From JBPCRW01 sp050996405 (lineage in GTDB: Bacteria > Acidobacteriota > Blastocatellia > Pyrinomonadales > Pyrinomonadaceae): a stretch of DNA of 9,198 nucleotides. Of this stretch, positions 1 to 4,547 are shown one piece after another; position 1 is the stretch's first letter, and every line of letters starts with the position of its first letter. The stretch covers positions 1-9,198 of the forward strand of contig JBPCRW010000145.1 in the NCBI GenBank assembly GCA_050996405.1. The letters run 5' to 3'. The notes under the pieces were generated by a model. It made no database searches. It saw only the letters and a list, made by a program, of their open reading frames with translations, and had not been told where the DNA came from. Made by a program: the position numbers and the translations under genes.

Positions 1-113
1 GCATTAGACCAAACGCCTTGAAACCCGGGAATCTCGCCGAAGAAACCTTCGTCATCAGACAAAATCTTATATTTGGCTTGGCGCATCGCCGCTTGTATAT
101 ATTGCATCAACAT
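1..113 (-). CDS. HicB-family antitoxin, N-terminal part (cut by window edge)
   Basis: The minus strand opens at an ATG at 113 and reads 37 codons to the window edge without a stop. It begins MLMQYIQAAMRQAKYKIL and continues with a DDEGFFGEIPGFQGVW segment. This is the typical N-terminus of HicB-like antitoxins (RNase H-like partial fold: a YI.AAM.RA.YEIL strand, then an acidic turn and a GEIPGF.GV strand). In the family, HicB binds and neutralises the small mRNA interferase HicA and often represses its own operon. The ATG lies 9 bases after the stop of the glycosyltransferase gene, so it may be read through from that operon. No clear Shine-Dalgarno is seen; a second ATG two codons on (107) is possible. 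The C-terminus, any DNA-binding domain and any hicA partner lie outside the window. The family call is recognition from memory of the motif. Confidence 0.72.
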   Translation of the reverse strand, partial: MLMQYIQAAMRQAKYKILSDDEGFFGEIPGFQGVWSN

Positions 114-122
114 AATTTCAGT

Positions 123-1160
123 TTAACTTTTCATTATCGTTTCATCAACAAGAATTCCGCCCGGCAAAACTCTTTTAATCGCTTCGCAAACATCTTCGAC
201 CTCGACACAGCGAATACATTTCGGGTTTTCCGAACCTTTACGCATTTCGTCCGTCTGATGACTGCAAGGTTTTTTCGAGTAGACGATTTCATTCGGCGCG
301 TTTGTCCACGGTCGCCAGTGATTGATGTTTGACGAACCGAAAATGACGACGCTCGGAGTTTCGACAGCCGCCGCGATATGCGCGATTCCCGAATCATTCC
401 CGACGAAAATTTTCGCCCGCGAAGCCAGAGCCGTAATTTCCGGCAAAGTTAAATCGTCGAAAGTCGTGACGGGAACACGCGCGAGTTTTTCTAATTCGTC
501 TAAAACGCCGTGCTCTTTTTTCGTCGCTACGGCAACCGTTCGCAAACCTTTTTCGCCTAGAAATTCCGCCACCCGCGCAAAATTTTCCGTTGCCCATTGC
601 TTTGTCTCAAACGCCGCGACGGGATGAATCAGCGCATAATTTTGAATTTTGAATTTTGAATTTTGAATTACTGCCAGACGGCTTTTAGGTTTGTCTGCGA
701 CGGGAACGCCGACAAATCCTAACAGCGCGAGTTGCTGTTCGGCAGAATGAACTTGTTTTTTTTGCCAGAAATCGGCGGGCGAAGAAAGCAGATGATTGTA
801 AAGAAAATTGTATTGATATTCGCGCAAACCGATGCGGTGCTTCGCGCCCGAAGCGCGAGCAAAAAATGTCGCCGTCGTGCCGCCGTGCAGATTGAAAACG
901 ACATCGTATTTATTTTGCCGGATTTTCCGCGCCGCTTTCAGACGCGAAATAAAATCGTCTTTTTTAAACGACACGACGTTATCAATCGCGTCAAAGCCTT
1001 CTAAAACGGGCGCGACCCAATCTTCCAGCAAAATATCAATTCGCGCTTCGGGCAAAAATCTTCTTAGAGCTATGAGCGAAGGCGTTGACAAAACCGTGTC
1101 GCCGATTGAGCGCAGGCGCACCACCAGGACGCTCCGAACTTTTGACCAATCAATTAACAC
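123..1160 (-). CDS. Glycosyltransferase family 9 (heptosyltransferase-like)
   Basis: A 345-residue protein of the ADP-heptose:LPS heptosyltransferase superfamily (GT-B fold, GT9), which transfers heptose or a related sugar onto lipopolysaccharide core at the inner face of the cytoplasmic membrane. The N-terminal Rossmann domain shows VLVVRLRSIGDTVLSTPSL (about residues 11-29). The second domain starts at YALIHPVAAFETKQW (K187) and carries the FVGNDSGIAHIAAA donor-site motif (D256) and FGSSNINHWRPW. A cysteine cluster (C299, C315, C318, C325) follows near the end. Residues 165-174, in the linker between the two domains, are encoded by a heptamer tandem repeat and look like a late insertion. 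The start is GTG at 1160; no Shine-Dalgarno is visible because repeat DNA lies directly upstream. It sits 62 bases behind Trm112 and 9 bases before hicB, all in one direction. The exact acceptor is unknown. Confidence 0.88.
   Translation of the reverse strand: MLIDWSKVRSVLVVRLRSIGDTVLSTPSLIALRRFLPEARIDILLEDWVAPVLEGFDAIDNVVSFKKDDFISRLKAARKIRQNKYDVVFNLHGGTTATFFARASGAKHRIGLREYQYNFLYNHLLSSPADFWQKKQVHSAEQQLALLGFVGVPVADKPKSRLAVIQNSKFKIQNYALIHPVAAFETKQWATENFARVAEFLGEKGLRTVAVATKKEHGVLDELEKLARVPVTTFDDLTLPEITALASRAKIFVGNDSGIAHIAAAVETPSVVIFGSSNINHWRPWTNAPNEIVYSKKPCSHQTDEMRKGSENPKCIRCVEVEDVCEAIKRVLPGGILVDETIMKS
638..669. repeat. Heptamer tandem array (AATTTTG)4.6 inside a coding region
   Basis: Four perfect AATTTTG units plus four bases lie inside the glycosyltransferase ORF. 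Three units make 21 bp, so the array repeats every seven codons and stays open; on the minus strand it encodes IQNSKFKIQN. The same heptamer recurs for 1.9 units at 7349-7361. Confidence 0.93.
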
Positions 1161-1164
1161 AATA

Positions 1165-1244
1165 GTAAATGGTGAATGGTAAATGGTAAATACTTAATTG
1201 ATAGTAGTTTTTCATTCAGCATTCACCATTTACCACTATCCATT
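1165..1244. repeat. Inverted pair of degenerate heptamer arrays (TAAATGG-type)
   Basis: Positions 1166-1192 read TAAATGG TGAATGG TAAATGG TAAATA. Positions 1213-1244 carry the same unit on the other strand (CATTCAG CATTCAC CATTTAC CACTATC CATT). A perfect 13-bp inverted repeat results (1165-1177 with 1221-1233), enclosing a 43-base spacer. It fills the gap between the Trm112 and glycosyltransferase genes and supplies the last codons and stop of Trm112. A weak mRNA hairpin between the two genes is possible. There is no T-run, so this is not a standard terminator. Confidence 0.85.
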
Positions 1245-1411
1245 GTTTTCGCTTCTTCGACGAGCATCACGGGAATATCTTCACGAATTGGATAGACGAG
1301 CCTGCATTTCGCGTTAACGCAGCGCAAACCGCTTTTATCCTCTGTCTGTTCAACTTTTGATTTGCATTTCGGACACCGCAGAATTTCTAAAAGCTCTGGA
1401 CTAAGTGACAT
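1223..1411 (-). CDS. Trm112 family protein (UPF0434-like zinc-binding protein)
   Basis: A 62-residue protein with the Trm112/UPF0434 layout: SPELLEILRCPKCKSKV, a second pair of cysteines, and YPIREDIPVMLVEEA. C13, C16, C31 and C36 probably bind zinc. In eukaryotes and archaea Trm112 activates methyltransferases acting on tRNA, rRNA and release factor; the role of bacterial homologues is not settled. Bacterial homologues often sit near envelope glycolipid genes, which fits the glycosyltransferase next door. The ATG at 1411 is preceded by AAAAGGAG (1417-1424) at 5 bases, a strong ribosome binding site. The usual protein ends soon after VEEA; here the last six residues (MDSGKW) and the stop come from the heptamer-repeat DNA downstream, so the native C-terminus appears replaced. 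It is the first gene of a minus-strand group. Confidence 0.88.
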   Translation of the reverse strand: MSLSPELLEILRCPKCKSKVEQTEDKSGLRCVNAKCRLVYPIREDIPVMLVEEAKTMDSGKW

Positions 1412-1437
1412 AAAATCTCCTTTTCAAAACTTTTAAT

Positions 1438-1467
1438 ATCATATCTTAAAAATTTCGATTCGCTCAA
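1438..1467 (-). promoter_or_regulatory. Candidate sigma70-type promoter for the Trm112/GT9 operon
   Basis: On the minus strand TTGAGC (1462-1467) is followed after 18 bases by TATGAT (1438-1443). The predicted start lies about 20-25 bases before the Trm112 start codon, leaving room for the ribosome binding site. Confidence 0.35.
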
Positions 1468-1490
1468 TTTGCGGCAATTTTTCGATTCGC
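1453..1490. repeat. 11-bp direct repeat in a divergent intergenic region
   Basis: TTTCGATTCGC occurs at 1453-1463 and again at 1480-1490, 27 bases apart start to start. The first copy overlaps the candidate -35 of the Trm112 promoter. It could be a regulator site, but two copies of an AT/CG-rich word may be chance. Confidence 0.35.
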
Positions 1491-1599
1491 GGATTTTCCG
1501 GCTGCGCGGCTTTAAAACTATTTTGTTTGGCTTCTTTTCGGATTAGTATTAAAATTGCTCGTTCGTTATAAAAATCAAGGAGTTTCAAAAGGAGTTTTT

Positions 1600-2514
1600 A
1601 TGAAAAGATTTTCCCGAAATAAAATTGTTTTTCTGTTATGTGCCGCGTTCGGGCTGGCGGCTTGCCAAACGCCGACAACCACGAATACGAATCAAACGAC
1701 CGTGCGCGTCGAAAATTCAAACGGCAATGTAACAACTACGACTAATACAACAACTACGACCAACATGAACAGTAATTCGACCGTTGAATCAAGTTCGGTT
1801 GTCGAAACAAGCGAACCGCAGCAATATCAGGCGATGGTGACGCTGACCGCCGAAGTCGGCGGAAACGATAAAAAAACGGCTCTGCCGAAAATCGCGGCGC
1901 AGGTCGCGCGTTCGGGCGATAATCGCCGGATGGAATTTACTTTGCCGAATGGCGAAAAGGTAATTTATCTCGACCTGGGCGGAAAACAGTTAATCGTTTC
2001 GCCGCAGCGCAAACAATACGCCGAACTCGACAAAGATTCGCTCGGCATCAATGTCCGTCGTTTGCTGACACCGACGCAGATTGTCGCGCAAATTAAAGCG
2101 ATGAAAGGCGTGGAGCGCGTCGGCGAAGAAAAATACAACGGGCGCGATGCCGTCAAATATCAATACAACGCGACGACTAATACGCAGACAAACGCGGGAA
2201 ATGTTAATACCGAATCAGTAATTTATGTTGACAAGGAAACGGGCTTGCCGCTTCATTCGGAAACCGCTTCGACGGCGCAGAACGGTTCGGTCAACGGCAT
2301 CAATAACGTTCGCTTGATTACCGAAATGACGAACATCCAGCCGACTGCCGACGCGAGCCTTTTTGCCGAACCGACCGATTATCAAAAAGTCGCGCCCGAA
2401 CAAATTCGCCAGCAACTGGAAGTGCTTTTTAACGTCGTCGGAACGTTTATCGGACAAGCGATGCAGCAGGCGCAAACCACCGCCAGCCCTTCGCCGACCA
2501 CTACGCCGAAATAA
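1600..2514 (+). CDS. Lipoprotein of unknown function, possibly LolA-like fold
   Basis: A 304-residue exported lipoprotein. The start is the ATG at 1600 because AAAAGGAG (1587-1594) lies just upstream and the protein then begins with a textbook type II signal: basic MKRFSRNK, a hydrophobic core, and lipobox L-A-A-C with acylated C22. Residues 23 to about 73 are a Thr/Asn/Ser-rich, probably disordered tether. The rest alternates short strands (QYQAMVTLTAEV, RMEFTLPNGEKVIYLDL, KQLIVSPQRKQYAEL, AVKYQYNATT, ESVIYVDKETGLPLHSETAS) in a pattern resembling LolA/DUF4412-type beta-sheet domains that bind lipid or sense envelope state. That resemblance is inference; I do not recognise a named family. Another Thr/Ser/Pro-rich tail closes it. 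No glycine or aspartate follows C22 in a way that would clearly retain it in the inner membrane, so the outer membrane is the likely site. It is co-oriented with the next gene at 12 bases. Confidence 0.8.
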   Translation: MKRFSRNKIVFLLCAAFGLAACQTPTTTNTNQTTVRVENSNGNVTTTTNTTTTTNMNSNSTVESSSVVETSEPQQYQAMVTLTAEVGGNDKKTALPKIAAQVARSGDNRRMEFTLPNGEKVIYLDLGGKQLIVSPQRKQYAELDKDSLGINVRRLLTPTQIVAQIKAMKGVERVGEEKYNGRDAVKYQYNATTNTQTNAGNVNTESVIYVDKETGLPLHSETASTAQNGSVNGINNVRLITEMTNIQPTADASLFAEPTDYQKVAPEQIRQQLEVLFNVVGTFIGQAMQQAQTTASPSPTTTPK

Positions 2515-2526
2515 GAGGAAATTAAA

Positions 2527-3264
2527 ATGAGTAAAGCTGTGACTTTGATTTTGGGAATCGTTTTAGGTTTGATAATCGGCGCGGGCGGAATTTTATATTT
2601 CGTCTCGCCGCATCGTGCGAACGCGCCCGTCGGCGTTCCGATTCAACCGCCCGCCGCAAACGGTTCGTCGGCGGGAACGGCAGTCATCGAACTTAAACAG
2701 GATTTTTTCGCGCCCATTTTGCAGGCGATTTTAAATAACGGCGGCGCGCCCCCGGCGTTTCCTTTAAATTTAACCGGACAATCAAATCAGCCCGTAAATG
2801 AAATTACCTGCGGAAAAATTTCTTTGAAATCCGAAGATAACGGCACGACAACCGCCGTTAAATTGGACAACGGGCAAATTCTCGTGCCGATTGCCTTTGC
2901 CGGAAATTTTAACGCGCTCGGCAGTTGCATTGAATTTAACGGCTCGGCGCAGGCAAATCTCGAACTGCGCTACGACGACGCGCAAAAAGCCGTCTTCGGA
3001 CAAATCAACGTGCAGACCGTTAATCTCGACGGCGTTTCGCCGGTCGTCAGCGGTCTGATTACGCCGATTGTGCAGTCAACTTTAAATAATCGCGTCAATC
3101 CCGTGCAGATTTTGCGCGGCGACCAGATTGCGTTAAAAGTTCCGATAAAATCAACCGGCAGCACTTTAAAAGCGCAGGTTAGAGACATTCGCGCGGAAGT
3201 CAAGGACAACGCTTTGAATATGTATGTCAGTTATGATTTCAGCAGCGAGCAGACAGCGCAGTAA
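2527..3264 (+). CDS. Membrane-anchored periplasmic protein, possibly TULIP/SMP-like
   Basis: A 245-residue protein with one N-terminal membrane segment (about residues 5-26, very hydrophobic and glycine-rich) and little positive charge before it, then a proline-rich linker (about 31-45) and a domain of about 190 residues. The domain shows LKQDFFAPILQAILNN, two cysteines (C95, C134) that could form a disulfide, alternating strands, and a late ITPIVQSTLNNRVNPVQIL segment followed by KVPIKSTGSTLKAQVRDIRA. This helix-then-strand layout recalls LmeA/YceB-type TULIP lipid-binding proteins; the comparison is by eye and tentative. The start at 2527 has AGAGGA (2514-2519) 7 bases upstream, overlapping the stop of the lipoprotein gene, so the two are very likely one operon. 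A terminator follows directly. Both being envelope proteins suggests a joint role, perhaps in lipid handling, which is inference. Confidence 0.75.
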   Translation: MSKAVTLILGIVLGLIIGAGGILYFVSPHRANAPVGVPIQPPAANGSSAGTAVIELKQDFFAPILQAILNNGGAPPAFPLNLTGQSNQPVNEITCGKISLKSEDNGTTTAVKLDNGQILVPIAFAGNFNALGSCIEFNGSAQANLELRYDDAQKAVFGQINVQTVNLDGVSPVVSGLITPIVQSTLNNRVNPVQILRGDQIALKVPIKSTGSTLKAQVRDIRAEVKDNALNMYVSYDFSSEQTAQ

Positions 3265-3283
3265 TTGAAAACAAAAAGTATTT

Positions 3284-3334
3284 TTTCAACCGGACGGGCT
3301 GAATTATTCGAGTTTGTCCGGTTGAAATTTTTTT
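3284..3334 (+). terminator. Rho-independent terminator between convergent genes
   Basis: TTTCAACCGGAC (3284-3295) pairs perfectly with GTCCGGTTGAAA (3316-3327), a 12-bp stem with a 20-base loop, followed by seven Ts (3328-3334). It lies 20 bases after the stop at 3264 and ends just before the convergent stop at 3339. On the minus strand the T-tract after the stem is broken, so it should act mainly on the plus strand. Confidence 0.88.
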
Positions 3335-3338
3335 CTGT

Positions 3339-3908
3339 CTATTGCGCCGGATTGGAAACGGCTAAAAGATTGCTGAACAGCGTGATGTGTTCGGGCTTGA
3401 ATTTGAATTGCGCCTTGCCGATTCTTAACTGAACGTCGCGTCCTCTGACAATTTTTTCGAGAACCGCGCGCGGCATCACGAAATTTAAAAACTCGCGCGG
3501 GTCGCCCGTTTTGCGGGCGTATCGGGCATTCCCAACATCCAGATTCTCGCCGTCAACAATAATCGTCATCGCGTTAGATTCGGCAAACGAAGGTTTTTTT
3601 TCTTCCGCCCAAAAGGTCATCGTAAATGAATCGGGCGCGGTCGCCAGAGTATTGCCGACAAAGAAAAAAGTAATGCCGAAACTAAAAGCGTTAAGATTAT
3701 TCGCGCGGTCATGGTCGCGCCCGAAATCTTCGCCAAAGGCTAAAACTTTCGTCACGTTTGACGATTTGTCATACATCAGTTCCAGAGTCTTTTCGGCTCG
3801 CAGGGATTTTATCTGATTTTTAATCGCCTCGCTCGTTTTGCCATCCTGCCCCGCCGCGCAAACGGCGCACGCGAAAATTACAAATATAAACGGAAAAATT
3901 CGACGCAT
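3339..3908 (-). CDS. Small exported protein of unknown function
   Basis: A 189-residue protein starting with a Sec signal: MRR, then a hydrophobic run to about residue 19, with likely cleavage around CAAG|QDG (signal peptidase I). C14 and C17 lie in the hydrophobic segment without a convincing lipobox. The mature part starts with a charged helix (SEAIKNQIKSLRAEKTLELMYD), then mostly strands, including TMTFWAEEKKPSF and NAMTIIVDGENLDVGNARYA, and ends KAQFKFKPEHITLFSNLLAVSN. No catalytic motif or known family is recognised. The ATG at 3908 follows AAAGGAG (3918-3924) at 9 bases. It appears monocistronic: convergent with the upstream operon on one side and separated from the tRNA gene on the other by that gene's terminator. 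Confidence 0.72.
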   Translation of the reverse strand: MRRIFPFIFVIFACAVCAAGQDGKTSEAIKNQIKSLRAEKTLELMYDKSSNVTKVLAFGEDFGRDHDRANNLNAFSFGITFFFVGNTLATAPDSFTMTFWAEEKKPSFAESNAMTIIVDGENLDVGNARYARKTGDPREFLNFVMPRAVLEKIVRGRDVQLRIGKAQFKFKPEHITLFSNLLAVSNPAQ

Positions 3909-4081
3909 TTTAAATTACTCCTTTGATGTAAATTGAAATTGATTTTTTGCTGCGGAAACCGGAAATTGAATTGGCTTAGATTCTCAACCTGAAGAAAATT
4001 TAACCGGATAAAATCCGTTTTGACAGAATTTATTATGACTTTCCCAAGCCGCGAAATGCAAGAAAAATATCTATATAAAAG
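3909..4081. other. Intergenic stretch without a recognised gene
   Basis: This stretch holds the ribosome binding site and presumably the promoter of the 3339-3908 gene. I see no convincing -35/-10 pair for it and no RNA motif. A short ORF read through it on the minus strand from 4114 has no coding character. Confidence 0.5.
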
Positions 4082-4121
4082 AAAAAAGTTTATGAACAAT
4101 TTGAAATCGTTCATAAACTTT
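4082..4121 (-). terminator. Rho-independent terminator of the tRNA-Asn unit
   Basis: On the minus strand AAAGTTTATGAAC (4109-4121) pairs perfectly with GTTCATAAACTTT (4085-4097), a 13-bp stem with an 11-base loop. The T-run (complement of the As at 4082-4087) completes a standard intrinsic terminator. It begins 9 bases after the tRNA CCA end. Confidence 0.88.
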
Positions 4122-4130
4122 CTAAAGATT

Positions 4131-4453
4131 TGGCTCCGCAGGTAAGACTCGAACTTACAACCCTTCGGTTACACTTTATCCCAAACTTTCGTTTGAGTGT
4201 GGACTATCTCATCAACTTTTCTTTTTCAAAAGTTGTCGGACGCTTCTTGAGATTTTATTGGTCTGGTCTCCTCAATCTCTAGTCTCTGCGCGTTCCTGCT
4301 TACTCTTAAACCATTCAGCAGGCTTCGCTCAAGATTACCATTCTAAACTTTAGAGAAGGCTTCCTTGAATTCATCCGATTTTTCAATCACAGTCGCCTGT
4401 GAAAGCTGCAACTTAATTTACAGCCGAATGCTCTGCCATTGAGCTACTGCGGA
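4131..4453 (-). tRNA. tRNA-Asn(GUU), interrupted by a group I intron
   Basis: The 5' exon (4420-4453, 34 nt) gives acceptor strand TCCGCAG, D-arm GCTC-AATGGCA-GAGC and anticodon 5' strand TTCGG with CTGT. The 3' exon (4131-4171, 41 nt) gives TAA-CCGAA, T-arm GTAAG-TTCGAGT-CTTAC, acceptor CTGCGGA, discriminator G and an encoded CCA. Joined, they form a 75-nt cloverleaf with all four stems perfect and loop CTGTTAA, anticodon GUU. G73 and the overall sequence fit asparagine. The split lies between anticodon bases U35 and U36. The gene has its own consensus promoter and terminator. Without splicing it cannot fold, so if this is the only tRNA-Asn gene the intron must excise in vivo. Confidence 0.95.
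4172..4419 (-). ncRNA. Group I self-splicing intron (248 nt) in tRNA-Asn
   Basis: A full group I core can be paired by eye (genome coordinates, minus strand). P1: exon GCUGU (4420-4424) with guide GCAGC (4405-4409), giving the hallmark U.G pair at the 5' splice site. P2: UCACAG/CUGUGA capped by a GCGA tetraloop (4387-4402). P3: UCGGAUG (4372-4378) with CGUCCGA (4236-4242). P4: UUCAAG/CUUGAG. P5: an imperfect hairpin inside P4. P6: CCUGCU/AGCAGG. P7: GACUA (4280-4284) with UAGUC (4202-4206), in the context GCAGAGACUAGA, very like the Azoarcus tRNA-Ile intron. P8: CAACUUUU/AAAAGUUG. P9: CAAAC-GAAA-GUUUG. The intron ends in G (4172). A hairpin GAGAUU/AAUCUC lies between P7 and P3', resembling a P7.1 element. 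There is no ORF or homing endonuclease. Confidence 0.93.
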
Positions 4454-4456
4454 ATA

Positions 4457-4470
4457 TCGCTCGAAAGCGA
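4457..4470 (-). other. Small hairpin in the tRNA-Asn precursor leader
   Basis: TCGCT-TTCG-AGCGA forms a 5-bp stem with a UUCG loop, ending 3 bases before tRNA position 1. It would sit at the 5' end of the precursor trimmed by RNase P. Confidence 0.55.
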
Positions 4471-4476
4471 ATTTTT

Positions 4477-4505
4477 AGATTATGGATTTCTATTTATCTT
4501 GTCAA
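4477..4505 (-). promoter_or_regulatory. Sigma70 promoter of the tRNA-Asn gene
   Basis: On the minus strand a perfect -35 TTGACA (4500-4505) is spaced 17 bases from TAATCT (4477-4482). The start would be near 4470, giving a precursor leader of about 17 nt. Strength and spacing suit a stable-RNA gene. Confidence 0.8.
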
Positions 4506-4511
4506 GCCAAC

Positions 4512-4540
4512 TTGCGATTTTAGATTTTAGATTTTAGATT
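4512..4540 (+). promoter_or_regulatory. Weak candidate promoter for guaA formed by the repeat array
   Basis: TTGCGA (4512-4517), 17 bases, then TAGATT (4535-4540); each hexamer matches consensus at four of six positions. The start would fall at about 4547-4549, on the start codon, giving a leaderless mRNA. This fits the missing ribosome binding site but is speculative. Confidence 0.25.
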
Positions 4541-4544
4541 TTAG
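4516..4544. repeat. Heptamer tandem array (GATTTTA)4 next to the guaA start
   Basis: Four perfect GATTTTA units plus one base. The array ends 3 bases before the guaA ATG and lies 11 bases from the -35 of the divergent tRNA-Asn promoter. It occupies the space where a ribosome binding site for guaA would be expected. Confidence 0.92.
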
Positions 4545-4547
4545 CTA

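Noticed and set aside
638..669. CRISPR-like or spaced repeat array
   Set aside because: Units are only 7 bp with no spacers; it is a simple tandem array inside an ORF.
1555..1599. Upstream start for the lipoprotein at 1555
   Set aside because: It would put 15 charged residues before the signal peptide and ignores the AAAAGGAG ribosome binding site placed correctly for ATG 1600.
4020..4025. Plus-strand TTGACA as a promoter
   Set aside because: No -10-like hexamer follows at 16-19 bases and no plus-strand gene lies downstream before the antisense of the tRNA.
3878..4114. Minus-strand ORF of 78 codons between the exported protein and the tRNA gene
   Set aside because: It overlaps the tRNA terminator hairpin and the ribosome binding site of the next gene, is AT-rich and shows no protein-like pattern.
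4387..4453. Reading the 5' tRNA half straight through as tRNA-Tyr (anticodon GTA)
   Set aside because: The sequence after GTA does not form an anticodon stem, and the matching 3' half with CCGAA and the paired acceptor lies 248 bases on; splicing gives GUU, and G73 fits Asn, not Tyr.
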